Below are positions 26,385-34,731 of a stretch of 64,000 nucleotides of DNA, piece by piece. The notes beneath the pieces are model-generated. The model did no database searches. It was not told the DNA's origin and was given only the letters and a program-made list of their open reading frames with translations. Source of the stretch: CAVPGP01 sp963718065 (GTDB lineage: Bacteria > Actinomycetota > Thermoleophilia > Gaiellales > Gaiellaceae); assembly GCA_963718065.1 (NCBI GenBank), contig CAVQYE010000006.1, forward strand, positions 62,001 to 126,000, given 5' to 3'. A program made the position numbers and the translations under genes. Positions within the stretch are counted from its first letter, which is position 1. Each line of letters starts with the position of its first letter.

Positions 26385-27323
26385 ATGGCGATCGGCGAGC
26401 ATCACATCGGCCGCGACGACGTGATCTGGGCGTTCGGGCCTGACCTCGAGCCGGTGCTCGAGGTCGCGCCCGGCGCGATCGTCACGCTCGAGACGAACGA
26501 CTGCTTCACCGGGCAGATCCAGACGGAGGACGACCTCGTCACCGAGATCGACTTCGCACGCGTCAACTCCGCGACAGGGCCGATCGCCGTCACGGGCGCC
26601 GAGCCGGGCGACTCGCTGGTCGTCGAGCTGCTGGAGGTGAAGCCCGGCCCGCGCGGGTTCGCGACGATCATCCCCGGGATCGGCCAGCTGATCGACAAGG
26701 TGCGGTCACCCGTGACCCAGGTCTTCCACGTCGAAGGCGACACGATCCGGATGAACGACCGGATCTCGTTTCCGTTGCGGCCGATGGTCGGCGTGATCGG
26801 GTGCGCGACCGACGGCGAGACACTGACGAACGGCTTCGCGGGCCGGCACGGCGGCAACCTCGACAATCACCTGCATGGGCCTGGCGCCACGGTCTACCTG
26901 CCCGTGCGCCAGCCGGGCGGGATGCTTGCGATCGGCGACATGCACGCCTCGATGGGCGACGGGGAGCTCTGCTTCACCGGCGTCGAGATCGCAGGCGAGG
27001 TGACGATCCGCGTCGGCCTGCTGAAGGGCAAGCAGGGCACCTGGCCCGTGACGGAGCTGGCCGACCGCTGGATCGCGCACGGAACGACGTCAGGCGGCGA
27101 CGGCACCGGGCCGGACTTCATGGAGGCGCTCGACCGCGCCGCCGAGGAGGCCGCGCGCCTGCTCGTCGACGAATGGGGCTTCTCGATGGAGGAGGCGTTC
27201 ATCTTCCTCTCGGTCGCCTGCGACGCGAACATCTGCCAGGCGTGCCGGCCGCAGGACTTCTCGGCGATCGCGCGGGTCGCCGTGCCGAAGATCGGCGCGA
27301 CGCCGAAGCCGTTCAGCGACTAG
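26385..27323 (+). CDS. Acetamidase/formamidase family protein
   Basis: 312 residues from ATG 26385, the length and start of the FmdA/AmdA family. An upstream TTG at 26349 would add 12 residues. The family segments visible are VEPGDTV-like EVAPGAIVTLETNDCFTGQI near residue 20, LHGPGATVYLPV and GDMHASMGDGELCFTGVE in the core, and SMEEAFIFLSVACD near the C terminus. Members hydrolyse formamide or acetamide to the acid and ammonia. With the preceding amidohydrolase it may liberate nitrogen from amides. The stop TAG lies directly at the edge of the palindromic element. Confidence 0.88.
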   Translation: MAIGEHHIGRDDVIWAFGPDLEPVLEVAPGAIVTLETNDCFTGQIQTEDDLVTEIDFARVNSATGPIAVTGAEPGDSLVVELLEVKPGPRGFATIIPGIGQLIDKVRSPVTQVFHVEGDTIRMNDRISFPLRPMVGVIGCATDGETLTNGFAGRHGGNLDNHLHGPGATVYLPVRQPGGMLAIGDMHASMGDGELCFTGVEIAGEVTIRVGLLKGKQGTWPVTELADRWIAHGTTSGGDGTGPDFMEALDRAAEEAARLLVDEWGFSMEEAFIFLSVACDANICQACRPQDFSAIARVAVPKIGATPKPFSD

Positions 27324-27486
27324 GAGGGATTGGCGGAATATCGCTCGTCGTCGGGGTGCGATGCTCGTTCCGAGGCAAGGACGCAGGGAGCGTTCGTAGC
27401 GGAGCCCTACGGGCGCGATCGAGGACGCCGCATCGGGGCGAGCAGCGCGGCCCGGCGACACAGTCGCTATTTCGCCAAGCCCTCCT
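27322..27486. repeat. 165-bp long imperfect palindromic element
   Basis: The outer ends AGGAGGG[A/C]TTGGCG are inverted copies (27322-27335 and 27473-27486), and inverted similarity continues inward over roughly 55 bases per arm. The centre holds a small hairpin CGTAG-CGGAGCC-CTACG (27395-27411). It fills the whole gap between two converging genes, one base inside the stop of the left gene and three before the stop codon of the right one. As RNA, either strand could form a long hairpin. It may be a bidirectional terminator or a non-autonomous palindromic repeat. Confidence 0.7.
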
Positions 27487-27488
27487 GG

Positions 27489-28820
27489 CTAGGAGCGTCC
27501 CGGCAGCTTCGCGAGCTCGACGAAGAGCTCGTGGGCTGCCGCAATCCCGAGCGGCACGTACTCGACGAGCAGGCGCTCGTTCGGCGAGTGGACGTTCGAC
27601 TCGTTCAGCCCGAAGCCGGTGAGAATCGTCGGGATCTGCTGATCGGCGAGCGCCGGCATGATCGGCAGCGTGCCGCCCGAGCGCGTCAGCACCGGCCGCA
27701 CGCCGAGTGCCCGCTCGAAGGCGTCGAGGCCGAGCTGGATCGCAGGCGAGTCCGGAGCGACGAGACCCGGATTGGCCGAGTCGTCCTGGACGAGCTCGAC
27801 CGTCGCGCCAGGCGGCGTCGCCTCCTCGACGAGCTTGCGGACCGCGGCCGAGACGGTCTCGAGGTTCTGACCCGGCGCGAGGCGAACGGTGAAGTTGGCC
27901 TCGGCGAACGCGACGAGGGTCGTGTTCCGCACCATCTTCCCGGCCTGGATGCCGTTCACGTCCACCGACGGCTCAGCCCAGGTGCGGAGATAGAACTCGT
28001 CGGCGGCGCGCTCGTCGTAGGGCGAGACCGCGGCTTCCTGAAGCACCTCGACGCCCGGCTGGAGGGCGCCCCAGTCGGCGAGCTCGTCGTCCGTCGGCGC
28101 CGTGATCCCGGCGCGGAGCGCCTCCGGGAGCCGGCCGTCCTGCGGCAGGAGCGCTTCGAGCACCGCCATCAGCGCGTGGATCGCGTTCAGCCCCGCGTTG
28201 CCGTACATGCCGGAGTGCAAATCGCGCGCGCCCGTGCGCACGCGGATGTCGAACGCCGCCAGCCCGCGGGTGGCGATGTTGAACGTCGGCTTGTCCCGCT
28301 CGAGCATGCCGCTGTCGAAGATGATGCAGACGTCGGCGCCGCGATCGTCCTCCGCGAGGAAGTCGACGATGGAGTGGCCGCCGATTTCCTCCTCGCCGTC
28401 GCAGGCGAAGCGCACGTTGACCGGCAGCGCACCCTCGCGCGCCAGGTCGCGGGCGGCGGCGAGCAGCATGTAGAGCTGACCCTTGTCGTCGGTGACGCCG
28501 CGTCCGTAGAGCCACTCGTCGCGGATCGTCGCCTCGAAGGGCTCCGACTCCCACTCGTCGAGCGGCGACGGCGGCTGGACGTCGAAGTGCCCGTAGCAGA
28601 GGACCGTCGGCGCGGACTCGGCGCCGCTCGAAGCGCGGAACTCGCCCACGACGAGCGGCTTGCCGTGCCAGTCCATGAGGTCTGCCTCCCCACCTGCGGC
28701 GGTGATGAAGTCGCGCACCCACGCGGCAGCCAGCTGCACGTCGGCGCCGTGCGCCGGATCCGCGCTCACGGAGGGAATGCGGATGAACTCCGCGAGCTCG
28801 TCGAACCAGGCCTCGGCCAC
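27489..28820 (-). CDS. M20-family dipeptidase/deacylase
   Basis: Zinc peptidase of 443 residues of the M20/M28 clan, close to the carnosinase-like dipeptidases. The first metal His is in CYGHFDVQPP near residue 83, followed by the catalytic Asp. The general-base/metal pair is CDGEEEIGGHS near residue 147. The dimerisation domain spans roughly residues 200-320, and a late metal His lies in SNVHSPNER. It probably cleaves dipeptides or N-acyl amino acids. The GTG start at 28820 is chosen because TAGACT lies eight bases upstream (leaderless type). A longer in-frame start at 28883 would add a Pro/Arg-rich leader. Confidence 0.88.
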   Translation of the reverse strand: MAEAWFDELAEFIRIPSVSADPAHGADVQLAAAWVRDFITAAGGEADLMDWHGKPLVVGEFRASSGAESAPTVLCYGHFDVQPPSPLDEWESEPFEATIRDEWLYGRGVTDDKGQLYMLLAAARDLAREGALPVNVRFACDGEEEIGGHSIVDFLAEDDRGADVCIIFDSGMLERDKPTFNIATRGLAAFDIRVRTGARDLHSGMYGNAGLNAIHALMAVLEALLPQDGRLPEALRAGITAPTDDELADWGALQPGVEVLQEAAVSPYDERAADEFYLRTWAEPSVDVNGIQAGKMVRNTTLVAFAEANFTVRLAPGQNLETVSAAVRKLVEEATPPGATVELVQDDSANPGLVAPDSPAIQLGLDAFERALGVRPVLTRSGGTLPIMPALADQQIPTILTGFGLNESNVHSPNERLLVEYVPLGIAAAHELFVELAKLPGRS

Positions 28821-28896
28821 GATCGCCGAGTCTAACCACGGAGGAATAGGTGATGGGCGGACGCGGCGCCCGCGCCCGCCCATCGCCGGCCGGACG

Positions 28897-29991
28897 CTAG
28901 GCGGCCACGTCGCGAAGCTTCTGCGCCTCGGCGAGCGCGCGCAGCTTCTTCAGCGACTGGTTCTCGATCTGGCGGATCCGCTCACGGGTGACGTTGAACG
29001 TGCGCCCGACCTCGTCGAGCGTGCGCGGATGCTCGCCGTTCAGCCCGTAGCGAAGCTCGAGGACGCGACGCTCGCGCGGTGCAAGCATGTCCAGGATCTT
29101 CTCGAGCGTCTCCTTGCGGAAGGACGTGTCGGCCGCTTCGTCGGGCAGCGGCTCCGAGTCGTCGGTGAGGAAGTGCCCGAACTCCGACTCCTCCTCGTCG
29201 CCGACCGGCTTCTCGAGCGAGACGGGTGTCTGAGACGTGCGCCGGATCTGCTCGACCTCGTCGATCGTCAGCTCCAGCTCTCTTGCGATCTCCTCCGAGG
29301 ACGGCTCGCGGCCGCGCTCGGCGCGGAGCTTCCGCTCGCAGCGGACGATCTTGTTCAGCTTCTCGACCACGTGCACCGGCATGCGGATCGTCCGGGCCTT
29401 GTCGGCGAGAGCGCGCGCGACGGCCTGGCGAATCCACCAGGTCGCGTACGTGGAGAACTTGAACCCCTTGCGGTAGTCGAACTTCTCCGCAGCGCGAACG
29501 AGGCCGATCGTGCCTTCCTGGATCAGATCGAGGAACGGCAGCCCCTGGTTGCGGTACTTCTTGGCGATCGAGACGACGAGGCGCAGGTTGGCCTCGACCA
29601 TCTCCTGCTTGGCGTGATGGTCGCCGCGCTCGATCCGCTTCGCGAGCTCCACCTCTTGCGCCGCCGTGAGCAGGTCGACCTTGCCGACGTCCTTCAGGAA
29701 CAGTTGCAGCGAGTCGGTCGAGACCTCGCGGCCGCCGTCGAGGTCGAGGCCCGGGTCGTCCGCGGCCTCTCCGACCGCGACGATCTCGATCTGCAGCTCC
29801 TCGAGTGCGGCGTAGAAATCGTCCAGCTGGCCCGCCTCGAGATCCAGCTCGTCGAACGCGAGCGCGATCTCCTCGGCCGTCAGTGCCCCGCCTGCAGCCT
29901 GAGCGGCATCCAGCAATCCCCGCGCTTCGACCGTCTCCATGACGTCGGTGACCTTGACGTCGGCGGTCTTTCCCCCCGAACCAGCGCTCAT
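28897..29991 (-). CDS. sigA: Primary RNA polymerase sigma-70 factor
   Basis: 364 residues with the complete primary-sigma architecture: region 1.2, region 2 with LIQEGTIGLVRAAEKFDYRKGFKFSTYATWWIRQA (key Y-A-T-W-W for -10 melting), region 3 from about residue 210, and region 4 ending with the helix-turn-helix NVTRERIRQIENQSLKKLR. The sigma region 1.1-like N terminus is short and acidic. This is the housekeeping sigma factor, which should read the TANNNT -10 elements in this window. The ATG at 29991 has a GGGAGGG SD, so this mRNA does carry a leader. Confidence 0.95.
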   Translation of the reverse strand: MSAGSGGKTADVKVTDVMETVEARGLLDAAQAAGGALTAEEIALAFDELDLEAGQLDDFYAALEELQIEIVAVGEAADDPGLDLDGGREVSTDSLQLFLKDVGKVDLLTAAQEVELAKRIERGDHHAKQEMVEANLRLVVSIAKKYRNQGLPFLDLIQEGTIGLVRAAEKFDYRKGFKFSTYATWWIRQAVARALADKARTIRMPVHVVEKLNKIVRCERKLRAERGREPSSEEIARELELTIDEVEQIRRTSQTPVSLEKPVGDEEESEFGHFLTDDSEPLPDEAADTSFRKETLEKILDMLAPRERRVLELRYGLNGEHPRTLDEVGRTFNVTRERIRQIENQSLKKLRALAEAQKLRDVAA

Positions 29992-30096
29992 GACCCTCCC
30001 CAGGGTGTTTGTGACATCAAGAACGAGTTGCGGCGAATGGGAACTGTGCCAGAGACTGCGGACAGGCGCCATAGGCCGTTCGGCTCACTTTTTGCG

Positions 30097-31062
30097 TCAA
30101 CCGGTCCCACTGCTTTCAAGACGTATCAGAAACCGCTTTGCTTCCCTGCCCAGCGCGGTTTTCGGCCCGGCGCCGACGGCGAGGTTCAGCTGGCGCTTCG
30201 CCTCGGGCACCTGGCCGACCCAGAGCAGCAGCAGGCCGAGGTGAAAACGGACGGTCGAAGCATGCGGAAAGCGGCGCGCGAGGGGGCCGAGACGCGAGAA
30301 CGAGGCCGAGAGATTCGCCTTGTCGAAGCGCGCGACGGCCGCCGCGACGGCGGGCTCCGGGTCGTTCGGAGCCAGCCGCGCCGCCTCGTCGAAGGCGCGC
30401 CGGGCCGAGACCTGCCGGCCGAGCTTCTGGAGCGCGATGCCGTAGAGGATCTTCGCGTCGGCGTCGCCGTTCCGTGCCCGGCGCTCGAGCTCGCGGAACT
30501 GCGCAGGCGGGGCGAGCTTGGCGATCGCGGCCGGGAACGCGAAGCCCGGCACGAAGGTCGGATGGCCCGGGAAGTACGACGGGTGGAGCAGATCCTCCGC
30601 GCGAAGCGCCGAGAGCGTGTCCGGCTGGATGCGGTCGGCGCGGCGCCAGGCCTCGACCGCGCCCGGTGTGTCGCCGGCCCAGAAGCGTGCGAGCCCCAGA
30701 TGGAGCGCGACGAACGAGTCGCGCGCGTGCTGGCGGCCGAGCGTCTCGATCGCGGGCAGGCTCGAGCCGGGCCAGTCGGCGAAGAGGTAGGCGACCCGGC
30801 CTTCGAGGCTCGGATCGCGTGCGACCAGCTGCTTCGCCTCGTCGTAGCGCTTGGCGTCGTAGAGCGTCTGGACGCGGCGGAGCGTCCGCGCGTGGGCGTC
30901 GTCGCGGACGCCGAGGTCGAGCTCGAGCTGCGGCTTGCCGGCCTTTGGCTTCGCGACGCCTTCGCGGTCCTGCCGTGTCGCGAGGGTGCCGCCGACCACG
31001 ATCGCCGCGGCAGCCGCCGCGGCGAGGGCGACGCCGGCGTAGACGCGGGTCCTGGCGGTCAC
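30097..31062 (-). CDS. Membrane-anchored TPR protein
   Basis: 321 residues. An N-terminal transmembrane helix (residues ~7-27, Ala/Val/Gly-rich) is followed by helical tetratricopeptide-like repeats, for example TLYDAKRYDEAKQLVARDP, GLARFWAGDTPGAVEAWRRA, GIALQKLGRQVSARRAFDEAARLAP and LGLLLLWVGQVPEAKRQLN. It is probably an extracytoplasmic scaffold. No partner is evident. The start GTG 31062 is set by TACCGT-N7-GTG. It lies about 100 bp upstream of sigA on the same strand, and co-transcription is possible. Confidence 0.75.
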   Translation of the reverse strand: MTARTRVYAGVALAAAAAAAIVVGGTLATRQDREGVAKPKAGKPQLELDLGVRDDAHARTLRRVQTLYDAKRYDEAKQLVARDPSLEGRVAYLFADWPGSSLPAIETLGRQHARDSFVALHLGLARFWAGDTPGAVEAWRRADRIQPDTLSALRAEDLLHPSYFPGHPTFVPGFAFPAAIAKLAPPAQFRELERRARNGDADAKILYGIALQKLGRQVSARRAFDEAARLAPNDPEPAVAAAVARFDKANLSASFSRLGPLARRFPHASTVRFHLGLLLLWVGQVPEAKRQLNLAVGAGPKTALGREAKRFLIRLESSGTG

Positions 31063-31069
31063 CGGCGCA

Positions 31070-31075
31070 ACGGTA
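31070..31075 (-). promoter_or_regulatory. -10 element of TPR gene, leaderless type
   Basis: TACCGT on the minus strand, seven bases before the GTG start. Confidence 0.55.
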
Positions 31076-31119
31076 CCGGCCGGGAATAGGGCGTCTCCCG
31101 CTACCGTTTGCAGTCACGA

Positions 31120-32271
31120 ATGGCGACATATCGCGACCTCCTTCAGCGGACCCGCGCCGAGATCGCCGAGATCGACGGCACGGCGGGCCAGGCGCTGCTC
31201 GACGAGGCAGTCTTCCTCGACGTCCGCGAGCGCGACGAATGGGACGAAGGGCACATCCCCGGCGCCGTGCACGTGCCGCGCGGCTTCCTCGAATCGCGGA
31301 TCGAAGCGCTCGTCCCGGACCGCTCGCAGCGGATCGTCGTCTACTGCGCGGCCGGCAACCGCTCCGCCTTCGCCGCCAAGTCCCTGCAAGAGCTCGGCTA
31401 CGAGAACGTCGTCAATCTCCAGGGCGGCTACACCGACTGGAAGCGCAACGGGCTCGCGACCGAGCTACCCCGCTCGCTGACCCCGGAGCGGCGCACCCGC
31501 TACTCGCGGCACCTGCTGATCCCTGAGATCGGCGAGGCCGGCCAGCTGAAGCTGCTCGACTCGCGGATCCTGCTGATCGGCGCCGGCGGCCTCGGCTCGC
31601 CCGCGTCGCTCTACCTCGCGGCGGCCGGCGTCGGCACGCTCGGGATCGTGGATGCAGACGTGGTCGACGAGACGAACCTCCAGCGCCAGGTGATCCACAA
31701 CCTCGACTCGCTCGGGACGCCCAAGGTCGACTCGGCGAAGGCGACGCTGCAGGCGCTGAACCCCGACGTCGACGTCAAGACCTACCGCGAGCGGCTCACC
31801 TCCGACAACGTCGAGCGGATCCTCGCCGACGGCTGGGACGTGATCGTCGACGGCGCGGACAACTTCCCCACGCGGTACCTCGTAAACGACGCCTCTGTCT
31901 GGCACGACATCCCCGTTGTGCACGGGTCGATCTACCGCTTCGAGGGCCAGGCGACGGTCTTCAAGCCGCACGAGGGCCCGTGCTACCGCTGCCTCTTCCC
32001 CCAGCCGCCGCCGCCCGAGCTGGCACCCTCCTGCGCCGAGGGCGGGGTGCTCGGCGTCCTGCCCGGGATCATCGGCTCCCTGCAGGCCAACGAGGCGCTG
32101 AAGCTCGCACTCGGGATCGGCGAGCCGCTGATCGGCCGGCTGCTCCTCTTCGACGCGAGCGCGGGCGAGTTCGACGAGGTGTCGGTCCGCCGCGACCCGA
32201 ACTGCCCCGTCTGCGGCGAGCACCCGACGATCACCGACTACATCGACTACGTGGAGTTCTGCCAGGCATGA
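31120..32271 (+). CDS. Rhodanese-ThiF fusion, sulfur-carrier adenylyltransferase (MoeZ/MoeB-like)
   Basis: 383 residues in two domains. Residues 1-115 are a rhodanese domain with active-site Cys76 in VVYCAAGNRS. Residues 118-383 are a ThiF/E1-like adenylyltransferase with nucleotide loop GAGGLGS (154-160), catalytic cysteine in APSCAEGGVLG, and zinc pairs CYRC and CPVC. It should adenylate the C terminus of the carrier protein encoded next and load sulfur. In mycobacterial MoeZ the rhodanese domain is at the C terminus. Here the order is reversed. Its TGA overlaps the cysO start as ATGA. ATG 31120 is preferred over a start four codons earlier. Confidence 0.92.
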   Translation: MATYRDLLQRTRAEIAEIDGTAGQALLDEAVFLDVRERDEWDEGHIPGAVHVPRGFLESRIEALVPDRSQRIVVYCAAGNRSAFAAKSLQELGYENVVNLQGGYTDWKRNGLATELPRSLTPERRTRYSRHLLIPEIGEAGQLKLLDSRILLIGAGGLGSPASLYLAAAGVGTLGIVDADVVDETNLQRQVIHNLDSLGTPKVDSAKATLQALNPDVDVKTYRERLTSDNVERILADGWDVIVDGADNFPTRYLVNDASVWHDIPVVHGSIYRFEGQATVFKPHEGPCYRCLFPQPPPPELAPSCAEGGVLGVLPGIIGSLQANEALKLALGIGEPLIGRLLLFDASAGEFDEVSVRRDPNCPVCGEHPTITDYIDYVEFCQA

Positions 32272-32555
32272 CATCCACGACGTCCACTGTCCGCATCCCG
32301 CCCGTGCTGCGCGACGCGACCGGCGGCGAGCGCGAGGTCCCGGCCTCCGGCTCGACGGTCCGCGAGCTGCTCGAGGACCTGACCGCGCGCCTCCCTTCGC
32401 TCGGCGAGCGGATCTACGACGGCGACCTGAAGCCGTTCGTGAACGTCTACGTCGGCGGCGAGGACGTCCGCACCAGAGGCGGTCTCGACGCCCCGGTCCC
32501 CGCCGGCGCAACGGTGATTCTCCTTCCGGCCATGGCCGGCGGCCGGACGCTCTGA
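32268..32555 (+). CDS. cysO: CysO/MoaD/ThiS-family sulfur carrier with three-residue tail
   Basis: 95-residue ubiquitin-fold sulfur carrier. The C terminus reads AMAGGRTL: the diglycine (G91-G92) that must be exposed for thiocarboxylation is followed by Arg-Thr-Leu. In mycobacterial CysO the protein ends at GG, so here a protease must first trim the tail. The JAMM protease two genes downstream is the obvious candidate. The gene is translationally coupled to the adenylyltransferase (ATGA) and lies 12 bp before cysM, placing it in the protein-thiocarboxylate route to cysteine. Confidence 0.92.
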   Translation: MTSTTSTVRIPPVLRDATGGEREVPASGSTVRELLEDLTARLPSLGERIYDGDLKPFVNVYVGGEDVRTRGGLDAPVPAGATVILLPAMAGGRTL

Positions 32556-32567
32556 CCGCCGCCATCC

Positions 32568-33485
32568 GTGCCCGCTAGCTCGCTTCTCGACCTGATCGGG
32601 AACACGCCGCTCGTCGAGCTGCCACGGCTCGCGCCGGAGGGCGTCCGCCTGTACGCGAAGCTGGAGGGCCAGAACCCGACGGGCTCGATCAAGGACCGCG
32701 TCGCGCTCGCCATGGTGGAACATGCAGATCTGGAGCCGGGCCAGGAGCTGCTCGAGCCGACGAGCGGCAACACCGGGATCTCGCTCGCGCTCGTCGCGAA
32801 GCTCAAAGGCCTGAAGCTCACCTGCGTGATGCCCGAGAACGCGACCCCGGAGCGAAAGCTGCTGCTCCGGCTCTACGGCGCCGAGATCATCGAGTCGCCC
32901 GGCTCGGAGGGGACGAACGGCTCGGTCCGCGTCGCCCAGGAGATCGCGGCGCGAGACGACCGCTACGTGATGCTCTTCCAGTACGCGAACGAGTGGAACC
33001 CGGGCGCCCACTACGAGGGCACCGGAGCCGAGATCGCGCGGGAGCTCGACCGCGTCGACGTCCTCGTCGCCGGGCTCGGCACGGGCGGGACGCTGATGGG
33101 CACCGGCAGGCGGCTGCGCGAGTCGTTCCCCGATGTCGTCGTCGCGGCTGCCGAGCCGCTCCCCGGCGATCCGGTGATGGGCCTCCGCTCGCTCGAGGAC
33201 GGCTACGTGCCCCCGGTCCTCCACGTCGAGGAGCTCGACCGAAAGATCCTTGTCTCGAACGAGGAGTCGGTGCACGGCCTGCGCGCCCTGCTCGACCTCG
33301 AGGGCATCCTTGCGGGCGTCTCGTCGGGGGCGGTCGTCCATGTCGCCCGCCGGCTCGCGGGCGAGCTCGAGCCGGGAGGCGTCGTCGTCTGCGTGCTCCC
33401 GGACGGCGGCTGGAAATACCTCTCGGCGCCGTTCTGGAGCGCCGAGGACGTGGAGAAGTCGATGGAGGCGACGTTCTGGTGGTGA
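32568..33485 (+). CDS. cysM: O-phosphoserine/CysO-dependent cysteine synthase
   Basis: PLP fold-type II enzyme of 305 residues. The Schiff-base lysine is in NPTGSIKDR (near residue 43), the acetylserine/phosphoserine pocket loop in TSGNTGISLAL, and the PLP phosphate loop in GLGTGGTLMGTG. Because it sits between cysO and a JAMM protease, it most likely uses CysO-thiocarboxylate as sulfur donor, as mycobacterial CysM does. The C terminus ends with an aromatic FWW rather than the longer mycobacterial tail. GTG start at 32568. The stop lies 13 bases before the protease start. Confidence 0.92.
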   Translation: MPASSLLDLIGNTPLVELPRLAPEGVRLYAKLEGQNPTGSIKDRVALAMVEHADLEPGQELLEPTSGNTGISLALVAKLKGLKLTCVMPENATPERKLLLRLYGAEIIESPGSEGTNGSVRVAQEIAARDDRYVMLFQYANEWNPGAHYEGTGAEIARELDRVDVLVAGLGTGGTLMGTGRRLRESFPDVVVAAAEPLPGDPVMGLRSLEDGYVPPVLHVEELDRKILVSNEESVHGLRALLDLEGILAGVSSGAVVHVARRLAGELEPGGVVVCVLPDGGWKYLSAPFWSAEDVEKSMEATFWW

Positions 33486-33498
33486 TTCCGCCCCAGTG

Positions 33499-33867
33499 GT
33501 GATTCCAGCAACAATCCTGGCCGAGCTGCGGGCCCACGCGAAGGAGGCCCTGCCCGCCGAGGCATGCGGCGTCCTGCTGCTCCGCGACGGGACGGCGGAG
33601 CGCTACGTCCAGGGCCGCAACCGGCTGGAGTCGCCGTTCCGCTACGAGCTCGAGGTTGATCCGGAGGTGTGGTTCGCCGAAGACGACGGCTACGAGCTGG
33701 CGATCTTCCACTCGCATCCCGAATCGGAGCCCCGCCCCTCGCGCACGGATATTGCAAATATTGGCCTGTGGGACGGCAAGCCGTATCTGATCATGCGCGC
33801 CGACACGGGCGAGCTGCGGGGCTGGCGGATCGCCGGCGGCGAGGTGTCGCCGCTCTCGCTTTCCTGA
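33499..33867 (+). CDS. mec: Mec-type JAMM metalloprotease
   Basis: 122-residue JAB1/MPN/Mov34 zinc protease. The complete JAMM motif is visible: HSHPESEPRPSRTD (H-x-H-x7-S-x2-D) near residue 75 and the upstream catalytic Glu in PAEACGVLL. In the CysO pathway it releases cysteine from the CysO-cysteine adduct. In this cluster it may also cut the RTL tail from pro-CysO, as QbsD does for QbsE. The start is the second GTG of a GTGGTG pair at 33499. The preceding 30 bp contain a short near-duplicate of the gene start (GTGATTCC), giving alternative starts in another frame. Confidence 0.9.
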   Translation: MIPATILAELRAHAKEALPAEACGVLLLRDGTAERYVQGRNRLESPFRYELEVDPEVWFAEDDGYELAIFHSHPESEPRPSRTDIANIGLWDGKPYLIMRADTGELRGWRIAGGEVSPLSLS

Positions 33868-33869
33868 GC

Positions 33870-34223
33870 TTGGCGCTCCCCGCCCTCGCCGGCTGCGGCT
33901 CGGGGTCCGGCTCCGCAGACGAGGCGTCGACGGCCTCCACCGCCGTGAAGGCCATGAGCGTCGGCACCGCCGTGAAGACGAAGCCGGAGGGCGTCGTCCA
34001 GGTTCGCGGCGCGCTCCACTCTGACTCCGGGCACGTCCGGATCTGCGCTGCGCTGGCGGAGTCGTTCCCGCCGCAGTGCACCGCCCCCTCGTTGCGAGTG
34101 CACGGCGTGCACCTCGATGCCGTTCCCGGGCTCCAGACGAGCCCCGACGGGTCGATCCTCTGGGCGCCGTCCGTCGTGGTCGAAGGACGGATCGTCGACG
34201 GCGAGCTCTCGATCGGCTCGTAG
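33870..34223 (+). CDS. Small lipoprotein
   Basis: About 117 residues. A hydrophobic leader (VAALAFLSLALPALAGC) ends in the lipobox LAGC. The mature protein is Ser/Thr/Val-rich with two cysteines (RICAAL and PPQCTA) that could pair. The start is uncertain. TTG 33870 leaves a very short signal peptide, while the hydrophobic stretch extends upstream into the end of mec in this frame, so a start or a frame error overlapping mec is likely. A strong hairpin follows at 34245-34266. Function unknown. Confidence 0.5.
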   Translation: MALPALAGCGSGSGSADEASTASTAVKAMSVGTAVKTKPEGVVQVRGALHSDSGHVRICAALAESFPPQCTAPSLRVHGVHLDAVPGLQTSPDGSILWAPSVVVEGRIVDGELSIGS

Positions 34224-34244
34224 AAAACGACCGCGGAAACGACT

Positions 34245-34266
34245 GCGGCCGCCCTGGGGCGGCCGC
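34245..34266. terminator. Bidirectional hairpin terminator
   Basis: Perfect 10-bp stem GCGGCCGCCC / GGGCGGCCGC with a two-base loop, between a rightward and a leftward gene. A short A-run lies on the left side and a mixed A/C stretch on the right, so it can act as a terminator for both strands. Confidence 0.75.
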
Positions 34267-34291
34267 GGCCAAACACACAGTCCTGCGTCGG

Positions 34292-34642
34292 CTAGCCGAC
34301 GGTGAACGAGCCCTTCATCAGGGACGCGTGCGGATCGCAGACGTAGGTGTACTTGCCCTTCTTCAGCGTCACGGTCCACGTGCTCGACCCGGTCTTGCCG
34401 ACGGAGGTCGACTTGTTGACGCCCGGGCCCTTGAGCCGGAAGTTGTGGATCGCGGACTTGTCGGAGACCTTGATCACGTACGAACCGGGCGCCAGCTTCG
34501 TGACCTTCTTCGTGCCCTGCTTGAGCGTGATGGTGAAGCCAGGCCCGACCGTGCCGGTCAGGATCGTCTTCGCCTGGGCAGCGGGCACGGCGACAAGGGC
34601 GGCGACAACCGCGAGCGCGCAGAACAGCTTGATGCGTTTCAT
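34292..34642 (-). CDS. Secreted blue-copper (plastocyanin-like) protein
   Basis: 116 residues with a clear signal peptide (MKRIKLFCALAVVAAL, cleavage after AAQA). The mature domain has the cupredoxin ligands: His in SAIHNFRLKG and Cys-His-Met in YVCDPHASLMKGSF (C-x2-H-x3-M). This is a small type-1 copper protein, probably a periplasmic or exported electron carrier. ATG 34642 has a strong AGAAGGAG SD, consistent with secreted proteins here using leadered mRNAs. The other cupredoxin of the window, at 23809, has a different ligand loop. Confidence 0.82.
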   Translation of the reverse strand: MKRIKLFCALAVVAALVAVPAAQAKTILTGTVGPGFTITLKQGTKKVTKLAPGSYVIKVSDKSAIHNFRLKGPGVNKSTSVGKTGSSTWTVTLKKGKYTYVCDPHASLMKGSFTVG

Positions 34643-34731
34643 CGTTCTCCTTCTAGAAGTGAAAATTAGCCTCGGAGCTGGTACTCAGTCTAGCGACGAC
34701 GTGTTAGGAGCCAGTTCGGGATTCGGCGGGG

